A DNA stretch of 6,575 nt from Desulfuromonadales bacterium (GTDB taxonomy: Bacteria; Desulfobacterota; Desulfuromonadia; Desulfuromonadales; BM103). The position numbers were made by a program, and so were the translations under genes. Location of the stretch: NCBI GenBank assembly GCA_029859485.1, contig JAOUDB010000155.1:1-6575 (forward strand), read 5' to 3'. The notes beneath the pieces were generated by a model that saw nothing but the letters and a program-made list of their open reading frames with translations, ran no database searches and had not been told where the DNA came from. This document shows, piece after piece, positions 1 through 5,024 of this stretch (within the stretch, counting starts at the first letter, position 1; each line of letters opens with the position of its first letter).

Positions 1-267
1 CCTCCCCAGCAGCCCGAGGCAGGCCCCGATCAGGTCGTCGCGAATGGTGCAGCAGACGCAGCCATTGGCCAGCTCGACGGTGTCGTTTTCGACCCCGACG
101 ATGAGCTTGGCGTCAATATTGATCGCGCCGAAGTCGTTGACCAGCACCGCGGCGCGCACGCCGTGGTCGCCGATCAGGATGTGGTTGAGCAGCGTTGTCT
201 TTCCGGCGCCGAGAAAACCGGCGATCAGGGTAACGGGGATCTTTGGTTTGCTTCGGGTCTCGGTCAT
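1..267 (-). CDS. CobW/COG0523-family GTPase (metal-chaperone type), N-terminal 89 residues, runs off the window
   Basis: Family members are P-loop GTPases that bind metal ions, usually zinc or cobalt, and are thought to load them into client proteins in the cytoplasm. The visible 89 residues carry the P-loop GFLGAGKT (residues 17-24) followed by TLLNHIL, a VNDFG segment (43-47) and the diagnostic metal-binding GCVCCTIRDDL motif (69-79, Cys70, Cys72, Cys73). This order and spacing are typical of the family. The ATG at 267-265 is the first possible start, because a TGA lies in frame at 276-274. The gene overlaps the stop of the small ORF at 362-264 by ATGA, suggesting translational coupling. 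The rest, including the C-terminal domain that separates subfamilies, is outside the window, so CobW, YeiR/YjiA-like and ZNG1-like types cannot be distinguished. The G+C content is high compared with genes further upstream. The family call is firm; the metal and client are unknown. Confidence 0.95.
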   Translation of the reverse strand, partial: MTETRSKPKIPVTLIAGFLGAGKTTLLNHILIGDHGVRAAVLVNDFGAINIDAKLIVGVENDTVELANGCVCCTIRDDLIGACLGLLGR

Positions 268-362
268 TGCGCCTCATCCCGAAAAATCGTTAGAGCCGTC
301 AGACCAAATGCTAAGCGGTGAACGCCTTCTTCAGATCCCCTGTTCATATTTCGGCATTTCAT
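264..362 (-). CDS. Small ORF, 32 residues, translationally coupled to the CobW-type gene
   Basis: The ORF starts at an ATG (362-360) preceded by AAGGAG at 373-368 with a 5-base spacer, the best ribosome-binding site in this gap. It ends with a TGA (266-264) overlapping the ATG of the CobW-type GTPase as ATGA. The product reads MKCRNMNRGSEEG, then a short mildly hydrophobic middle (AFGLTALTIF) and a charged end (RDEAQ). I recognise no family. It lacks a full transmembrane segment or a metal-binding cluster, with only one Cys at residue 3. It may be a real small protein, or a leader ORF whose translation delivers ribosomes to the downstream start, which has only a weak GAGG close to its ATG. 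The strong SD plus the 4-base overlap support translation; they do not establish that the peptide itself has a function. Confidence 0.5.
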   Translation of the reverse strand: MKCRNMNRGSEEGVHRLAFGLTALTIFRDEAQ

Positions 363-367
363 GCGTT

Positions 368-373
368 CTCCTT
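368..373 (-). promoter_or_regulatory. Ribosome-binding site AAGGAG of the 32-residue ORF
   Basis: The minus strand reads AAGGAG five bases before the ATG at 362. It is the main evidence that the small ORF is translated. The surrounding 374-419 stretch is A+T-rich and could hold a promoter, but no clear -35/-10 pair is visible. Confidence 0.6.
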
Positions 374-419
374 GTTCTATTTTATTTACTGTTCTGATTT
401 GTTGAATATATCCGTGGGA

Positions 420-1427
420 TTATTTTTTGAGCTTCCAGGTCACCACCGTGCCTCCGGTTTGGAACTCAAACGGTTTCACATCACTGAACTTGTCCGAAAT
501 CTGGCCGCTCGCCTCGAGGTCCGCGGCCAGATCGAAGGCCTGGACCGGGGCACCCTCATTGAGGCTCAGCTTGTCCAGATCAATCCACACCACGTTCGGC
601 ATATTGGTGAACTCGAAGAAGTAGCGCTTGTTGGTCAGGTCGCTGATCGTGCGCCACTGGGTTGCCGAGACGTTCGGCTTCACGGGATCGTTTGCGCCAA
701 TCGGCGTGGCCGCGTTGCGAATCACAGTCAACACACCAGCCACCGCTTCCTGATAGGTCGTCGGTTGCTCGGGCAATTTCGTCAGGTAGTAGGCGCTGCG
801 TACGAATCGATCATCCGCATCAGCGGTTCCCGGCAGCGGCTTGTTGCCGCCCAGACCCTCATACTGCTTCAGTAGAATGAGCTGTTCATCGTAAGGCGGT
901 GAGTTCGTCATCACCGTGAACTGCTTGCCGTGGTGAATGACGGGCTTTCCGTCCAGGATCTCGATGACGGCAGAATCGCCGGTCGCGTCGGCAAGGGAAA
1001 TGTGGATCGGTGCATCCACAGCTTCACCCTTATGGGTCAAGCCGAAGGGGACGACCTGAACCGTCTTGGTCGCCTCAACCGCCTCGGCCACGGTTGCGAA
1101 ATTATCAAGGTAGTACTGGGCCCAGACTGAAACGGATAACCCCGCGAGGGCAGCGTCGCGCTCGCCATAGTTCGATTCCGCCAGATACAAGAGGTTCGCA
1201 ACAAGCCCCGCCTCATTCATGCCGTCGGCGGATGCTGAGTTCCAGATGGCCCCGACAACGCTGCCATACTTCGATGTCCATTTCATCGGGTTGGTTGATG
1301 TCATACCCTGGCGTTCGATCCCCCTCGGCATGGCATACAATTTCGTGCCCATTCTTTCGGTCCAATCCATGTTTCTTGCGACAAGGACGGGTTGGCCCTC
1401 GGTTGTCCATAAGATACGTGTGCACAT
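420..1427 (-). CDS. Choloylglycine hydrolase / penicillin V acylase family linear amide C-N hydrolase
   Basis: This 335-residue Ntn-hydrolase belongs to the bile-salt hydrolase/penicillin V acylase family, which cleaves linear amide bonds such as bile-salt conjugates, penicillin V or acyl-homoserine lactones. Cys2 directly follows the initiator Met, as required for the free N-terminal nucleophile once Met is removed. Arg18, Asn19 and Asp21 (ARNMDW), Asn175 (MTNSPP) and a DRFVR motif (Arg207/Arg210) match the family's catalytic set. The distance from Asn175 to the Arg motif is about 21 residues shorter than in Gram-positive bile-salt hydrolases. This agrees with the missing 'assembly motif' loop known in Gram-negative members, several of which degrade acyl-homoserine lactones. 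There is no signal peptide, so the product is predicted cytoplasmic. The start is fixed by Cys2 and by GGAGGG eight bases upstream. It follows the amidohydrolase gene by 105 bp on the same strand. The family call is strong; the substrate is unknown. Confidence 0.92.
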   Translation of the reverse strand: MCTRILWTTEGQPVLVARNMDWTERMGTKLYAMPRGIERQGMTSTNPMKWTSKYGSVVGAIWNSASADGMNEAGLVANLLYLAESNYGERDAALAGLSVSVWAQYYLDNFATVAEAVEATKTVQVVPFGLTHKGEAVDAPIHISLADATGDSAVIEILDGKPVIHHGKQFTVMTNSPPYDEQLILLKQYEGLGGNKPLPGTADADDRFVRSAYYLTKLPEQPTTYQEAVAGVLTVIRNAATPIGANDPVKPNVSATQWRTISDLTNKRYFFEFTNMPNVVWIDLDKLSLNEGAPVQAFDLAADLEASGQISDKFSDVKPFEFQTGGTVVTWKLKK

Positions 1428-1435
1428 CTGCGAAT

Positions 1436-1441
1436 CCCTCC
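1436..1441 (-). promoter_or_regulatory. Ribosome-binding site GGAGGG of the choloylglycine-hydrolase-like gene
   Basis: GGAGGG lies eight bases upstream of the ATG at 1427. It decides the start in favour of Met-Cys and against a longer protein reading in from the preceding gene, whose frame stays open across this gap. Confidence 0.8.
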
Positions 1442-1490
1442 AGCGATATGGGTTTCTGTGTTCTACTTCGGTTTCGCCCGGTGTTTCACT

Positions 1491-1515
1491 CGCCGCCGGC
1501 GACGCGCCGGCGGCG
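1491..1515. repeat. Perfect 10-bp GC-only inverted repeat with 5-base loop, between two cluster genes
   Basis: CGCCGCCGGC at 1491-1500 is the exact reverse complement of GCCGGCGGCG at 1506-1515, separated by GACGC. The predicted RNA hairpin has an all-G/C stem and would be very stable. It lies 17 bases after the amidohydrolase stop and about 50 bases before the SD of the choloylglycine-hydrolase-like gene. No T-run follows on the minus strand, so it is not a canonical intrinsic terminator. It may stabilise the 3' end of the upstream message, attenuate expression of the downstream gene, or be a dispersed palindromic repeat of the genome. Confidence 0.75.
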
Positions 1516-1532
1516 GTAATTGGCCTCGATGG

Positions 1533-3032
1533 TCACGCCACCTTACCCGTGCCGTGAATCGGCTTACCGGGGAAGACATCGTCCACCGTATCGGAATCTT
1601 TGATCACGATCGTTCCATTAACCAACACGTATGGAATCCCGGTCGACGGAAGTCCGCCATCCTTCATCGTGGCGTTGTCCTGGACCGTTTCAGGATCAAA
1701 GATCGTGATGTCCGCATCCTTGCCCTCCTGAATGCGCCCCTTGTCCGCCATTTGCGGAACGCCGTTGTCCTCCATATATTTTGCGATCATGTAGGTCATC
1801 TTCGAAACGGCGAGTGAGAGCGGGATGTCAAGCTTCTTCTCCCGCGTCCAGGCGAGGATTCGTGCGTGTGTACCGGCGCCGCGCGGGTGGCCGTTGACCG
1901 TATCGCAGGGATGGTCCCAGTCGAGGACGATCTCGCCCGTCTCGCGATCGGTCCAGACAAAGCCATCGCTGCCGACGACAGAGGAGGGATGCTCCAGCCC
2001 CTTGACGACGTCCTCTTCAAGGGCGTTGTAGAACATGATCGGTGTAAAGGGGGCCGTTTCCCTGAGATGCTCGTAGCTTTCCTTCGTCAGGGGCTCCAGG
2101 TTCGAGATCTGGATGATGTCCTTGTAGGTCCGCCCCATGTTGCGACCGTAGTTTTCCGGGTAAAGGTAGGGTGCCAATATGTCGCTGGCGCCGTAGTCGT
2201 ACGGGTAGATCTCGCCGATCACCTGAATTCCCTTCTCGCGGGCCGCGTCGAAGAGCTCGAGCGCGGCCTTCGTATCCCGCAAGGCCTGGGCCGACATATG
2301 CTGGAGAACCACACCGCCACCGTAGATCTCCTGCGGCGCCATCATCTCGAAGAAGGCCAACAGGCCGCTCGTGGGCGGCATCTGGCTGGAGAAACGGGAG
2401 TGCACATAGGTCGACTGGCCATACTTGCCGGCCAGCTTCTGGCAGATCGCGGATTCCTGCTGTGAGCAGCCGTCCACCATGTAGCCGACGGCGTGGCCGA
2501 CACCGACCGATCCCTGTTGCAGCCCTTCCTCCATCATCTTTTCGAACTGCTCGATCTGCTCCGCGGTCGAAGGCTGCTGGGACCACTTCATCGAGGTGTG
2601 GGCCTTTTCGGGAGACACCATGTCCAAAACGAAATTGCCGTGGAACATCTCCGTGAGGTCCGGGTTGAGAATGAACTCCCGGACCGCGACCGAGCTGACG
2701 GAGCCCCCGTAGTTGCTCCGCGACTTGCCATCCAGTCCCTCGTACCATTCCTTCACTGGATAGACGCCGAGCTCAAGCTCCATGGGCGTCGTGACTCCGT
2801 CGCGCAGCGCCAGCTTCTGGCCGAACGGATAGCCGGCATTGTGATTGTGCATATCGATGAAGCCCGGGCACACGACGTGCCCGGTGGCATCGATGGTCTC
2901 CTTGCCCTGGATCGCCTTCTCGGTGACCACGGCGATCTTGCCGTCGTTGATGCCGACGTTTCGCACCGCGTCGAGCTCTGTTTCCGGATCAATAACGCGT
3001 CCACCAGTAATCACGATGTCATACTCAGCCAT
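1533..3032 (-). CDS. D-aminoacylase-like amidohydrolase (N-acyl-D-amino-acid deacylase family, COG3653-like)
   Basis: This is a 499-residue, probably cytoplasmic, metal-dependent amidohydrolase; relatives remove acyl groups from N-acyl-D-amino acids. It opens with the small beta-domain signature DIVITGGRVIDPETE (5-19), then PGFIDMHNHN (56-65) with the metal ligands His62 and His64. Further likely ligands are His211 (TYVHSRF), His245 (LQHMSA) and Asp356 (GSDGF). HPRGAGTHARIL (from His382) and KGRIQEGKDADITIFD near the end are typical of this family. Where D-aminoacylases have a bridging zinc-binding Cys in a VxxGNCG-like strand, this protein reads GVTTPMELELG (Glu85, Glu87), so substrate and metal site may differ. 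The chosen ATG at 3032 has AAAGGA seven bases upstream. A GTG at 3071 would add 13 unconserved residues. It lies 40 bp after the second C45-like gene. The superfamily is sure; the exact reaction is not. Confidence 0.88.
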   Translation of the reverse strand: MAEYDIVITGGRVIDPETELDAVRNVGINDGKIAVVTEKAIQGKETIDATGHVVCPGFIDMHNHNAGYPFGQKLALRDGVTTPMELELGVYPVKEWYEGLDGKSRSNYGGSVSSVAVREFILNPDLTEMFHGNFVLDMVSPEKAHTSMKWSQQPSTAEQIEQFEKMMEEGLQQGSVGVGHAVGYMVDGCSQQESAICQKLAGKYGQSTYVHSRFSSQMPPTSGLLAFFEMMAPQEIYGGGVVLQHMSAQALRDTKAALELFDAAREKGIQVIGEIYPYDYGASDILAPYLYPENYGRNMGRTYKDIIQISNLEPLTKESYEHLRETAPFTPIMFYNALEEDVVKGLEHPSSVVGSDGFVWTDRETGEIVLDWDHPCDTVNGHPRGAGTHARILAWTREKKLDIPLSLAVSKMTYMIAKYMEDNGVPQMADKGRIQEGKDADITIFDPETVQDNATMKDGGLPSTGIPYVLVNGTIVIKDSDTVDDVFPGKPIHGTGKVA

Positions 3033-3039
3033 GTTCTTT

Positions 3040-3045
3040 TCCTTT
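3040..3045 (-). promoter_or_regulatory. Ribosome-binding site AAAGGA that sets the amidohydrolase start
   Basis: AAAGGA lies seven bases before the ATG at 3032, whose product begins MAEYDIVITGG, the usual family N-terminus. This favours ATG 3032 over the longer GTG-initiated reading from 3071. Confidence 0.75.
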
Positions 3046-3072
3046 CGTTGGGTTATGGGTAAAAACGGCACA

Positions 3073-4236
3073 CTAATCAGTAAACAGCGTCTTCAAATCG
3101 ACTTCCCGCCATTCCGTTTTCTGAGGGATCTTTAACCACACCTTAAGTTCGCTCAGGTCAGTGACAATTTGATGAACGGTGATGTCTGCATCGAACTTCT
3201 TCGGTTTGGTACAGCCACCATTCTCTTTAAACGTCCCGTCATCGTTAAACAGATGGTTATCGAATATTTCCATCGCCTTGTTGGCGTCGATCCTACCGTG
3301 CGATTCGGCCAGACGGGCATTGAGGTTGTCGAACCGTCTCAGGGAATTGCTCACGGTTTCTCGCTTATGGATGCCCCAGTCGGGGTTCATGTAGCTGTTC
3401 ACGATTGCCATGGTGTCGCCGTCGGCATTACGGCGGCGGCTGTCGGAAGTCGGGCACTCGAAGCTGAACCCATTGGGCGTGGAATCCGCCACAGTAAAGA
3501 TCCAGGAGGCGTCATTGCGCAGGGTGTTCAATCGATTGCTGACCGCCTCGGCATGGTCGCACTCCACCATAAGGTCGATGAACGCATTCAATATGGATGC
3601 TCGTTCGGTGAATACGACGTTGCCACCCATTGAGGTACCATCGTGGGTGTCCATGTACACGCCCTTTTCATTGACCATGCTTGATGCCAGCAGATAACCG
3701 GGCCAGCCCAGGTTTGCGATCGCATTCGAGCCATCGGTCGGATTCCAGACAGTCAGGTACAGGGGGAATGGCAGGAAGGCCTCGCCCCAGTCCAGGTTCC
3801 GCGCTGTAATCATGCCGCCGTGGGGCGTGGCATCTCCCGAGGCAAGAATGCTGGAACAGCCCGCCATGGTATGGAGCTTCGCCTGGTAGATCGTCATGAC
3901 GAAGCTCTGGTTCAGCACGGACACTTTGTCCGTGGACCAGCCCACTACATCAGCGATTCCACGAATCATTTCCTTCATTCGGTGCGATGATGCATCAAAG
4001 GTCCTGCGACCGAAAAGCGCCTCGGCTTCGGACTGCGTGGGCAGTTTTTTGTCGATCTGCGGCTGAACAACAGCGTCCCAGACTTGCTGCATCCCTTTTT
4101 GGGTAAATGCGCCATACTGCCGTCCCATTTCGCGCCAGCTGCCCTGGAGCTGCAGCACCTGGATCACGTCATCGCCGGTATTGAACATCTTTCCATTACC
4201 GGATTCTTTAATCAGAGTGAGTTCATTTGTGACCAT
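3073..4236 (-). CDS. C45 / acyl-CoA:isopenicillin-N-acyltransferase-like Ntn-hydrolase, cytoplasmic copy
   Basis: This 387-residue protein is built like self-processing Ntn-hydrolases of the C45/isopenicillin-N acyltransferase group. A pro-segment of about 126 residues is followed by Gly126-Cys127 (MAGCSSIL), where autocleavage would free the nucleophile Cys127. Then come TARNLDW (Arg146, Asn147, Asp149), NEKGVY (189-194), a probable oxyanion-hole Asn280 (AIVNSY) and a late RRF motif (Arg300/301). Such enzymes hydrolyse or transfer acyl groups on amides. No signal peptide is present and a TAA at 4266-4264 blocks any N-terminal extension. With AAGGAG eight bases upstream, ATG 4236 is secure. 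It is a close paralogue of the gene at 5025-6266, roughly three-quarters identical by eye, starting almost exactly where that protein's mature form begins. It lies 50 bp after the HD-domain gene. Family level is confident; hydrolase versus acyltransferase activity and substrate are unknown. Confidence 0.85.
   Translation of the reverse strand: MVTNELTLIKESGNGKMFNTGDDVIQVLQLQGSWREMGRQYGAFTQKGMQQVWDAVVQPQIDKKLPTQSEAEALFGRRTFDASSHRMKEMIRGIADVVGWSTDKVSVLNQSFVMTIYQAKLHTMAGCSSILASGDATPHGGMITARNLDWGEAFLPFPLYLTVWNPTDGSNAIANLGWPGYLLASSMVNEKGVYMDTHDGTSMGGNVVFTERASILNAFIDLMVECDHAEAVSNRLNTLRNDASWIFTVADSTPNGFSFECPTSDSRRRNADGDTMAIVNSYMNPDWGIHKRETVSNSLRRFDNLNARLAESHGRIDANKAMEIFDNHLFNDDGTFKENGGCTKPKKFDADITVHQIVTDLSELKVWLKIPQKTEWREVDLKTLFTD
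3101..3155. repeat. 55-bp exact repeat, copy in the 3' end of the cytoplasmic C45-like gene
   Basis: Positions 3101-3155 are identical base for base to 5053-5107. The block encodes the C-terminal segment SELKVWLKIPQKTEWREV in both paralogues, with no silent differences, whereas neighbouring codons differ. Confidence 0.9.
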
Positions 4237-4244
4237 TTTCTTGT

Positions 4245-4250
4245 CTCCTT
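4245..4250 (-). promoter_or_regulatory. Ribosome-binding site AAGGAG of the cytoplasmic C45-like gene
   Basis: AAGGAG lies eight bases before ATG 4236. The preceding leader reads TAGATAAGA, matching the leader of the exported paralogue before its GAGGAG. The duplicated unit therefore seems to have included the translation-initiation region. Confidence 0.8.
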
Positions 4251-4286
4251 TCTTATCTAGCCATTAAGTTGCTCTTGGTCTGTTCG

Positions 4287-4847
4287 CTACCACTTAACAA
4301 TCCCCTTGGTGACTTTAATGCAACCAACTAGCGTTGAACCGCCATAATCCTTGGTCAGTCGTAATAGGGTTTTATGAAACCCTTCGTTAGGAAAAGTAGT
4401 TCTCACTTCGTCAATCACTGCTTTGTCGATCCCTTTGCGCGTCAGTCCCATGGTAAAATCAACCCAATCGGCTTTACGACAAGCCTCAATGACCTTTTGA
4501 TTCGGCCCCTTGTAAGGGGTAATCTTATGGTGCCACTGGATAATGTTGCGCAGCAGTTCTGGATCAAACCCCCAGCCGTACTTTTCGTTATCAGCGATGG
4601 CCACTGTCTCTGAGGGTTCCAAATACGCCAGTTCATGATCCGTCCAAAGCCCGATATCATGATAGACAAAGGCGGTTTCAACCAATTGCTCATACTCAGG
4701 AGCCTGGTTAAGCAGATGCATCGCGAAAGTGATGTTGCGGTAGACATGATTGCGATAACCAGGAAAGTCTTTACTGATTTGCGTTTCATAACGAGCTAAC
4801 AACTCATCAACGAGCGGTCGTTGTAAATTGATTTCAATCTTCGACAT
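4287..4847 (-). CDS. HD-domain protein, probable metal-dependent hydrolase
   Basis: This is a 186-residue soluble protein with the HD-superfamily metal-binding pattern: His35 (NHVYRN), the His63-Asp64 pair (VYHDIGLW), His106-His107 (QWHHK) and Asp127/Asp130 (KADWVD). HD proteins are metal-dependent phosphohydrolases, or sometimes hydrolases and hydratases of small nitrogen compounds; nothing visible fixes the reaction here. The chosen ATG at 4847 follows a G-rich ribosome site (AAGGGGG, spacer 6). A GTG at 4931 would add 28 basic, unconserved-looking residues and lacks a good ribosome site. It lies between the two C45-like paralogues, 177 bp after one and 50 bp before the other. Hand-counted sample lines give about 46% G+C, well below the amidohydrolase at about 66%, suggesting a different origin. 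The domain call is confident; the role in the cluster is inferred only from position. Confidence 0.8.
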   Translation of the reverse strand: MSKIEINLQRPLVDELLARYETQISKDFPGYRNHVYRNITFAMHLLNQAPEYEQLVETAFVYHDIGLWTDHELAYLEPSETVAIADNEKYGWGFDPELLRNIIQWHHKITPYKGPNQKVIEACRKADWVDFTMGLTRKGIDKAVIDEVRTTFPNEGFHKTLLRLTKDYGGSTLVGCIKVTKGIVKW

Positions 4848-4853
4848 GTATTT

Positions 4854-4860
4854 CCCCCTT
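4854..4860 (-). promoter_or_regulatory. G-rich ribosome-binding site (AAGGGGG) of the HD-domain gene
   Basis: AAGGGGG lies six bases before ATG 4847. It is weaker than the canonical sites of neighbouring genes but better than anything before the alternative GTG at 4931. Confidence 0.55.
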
Positions 4861-5024
4861 CGGCGAAATAGCACCATATAAGTCAAACCGATGTTCAAGC
4901 CCGTGCGGTGCGCTTTTGATACAGCTTTCACTCGTATCCGCCTACCTCACCTTAATTCACTTTCGCGCCGGGTTCGATCAACGTCGGTGGTTCCGTCGGT
5001 TGGAACTAGGGTAAAGAGGACACG

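Noticed and set aside
373..395. Two TGTTCT direct repeats 17 bases apart in front of the 32-residue ORF, considered as an operator.
   Set aside because: Six-base repeats in an A+T-rich gap are expected by chance and match no regulator site I can name.
318..875. Long plus-strand open frames opposite the hydrolase genes (for example 318-875, 1866-2465, 2493-3062).
   Set aside because: They lie antisense to well-supported genes, their products show no recognisable domains, and high-G+C coding DNA often leaves the opposite strand open.
1491..1515. Intrinsic terminator between the amidohydrolase and the choloylglycine-hydrolase-like gene.
   Set aside because: The stem is ideal but no U-run follows on the minus strand, and on the plus strand it is followed by GTAATTGG rather than T residues.
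1491..1535. Possible selenocysteine insertion at the amidohydrolase TGA, because a hairpin with a G-starting loop lies about 27 bases downstream in an open frame.
   Set aside because: The amidohydrolase ends where its family normally ends, the residue would lie in a linker rather than an active site, and the next gene has its own strong SD and an obligatory Met-Cys start. The hairpin fits a loose consensus only by geometry.
4990..5006. GTTCC/GGAAC inverted repeat in the gap before the HD gene.
   Set aside because: The stem has five pairs, is not extended, and lacks a T-run; nothing supports a function.
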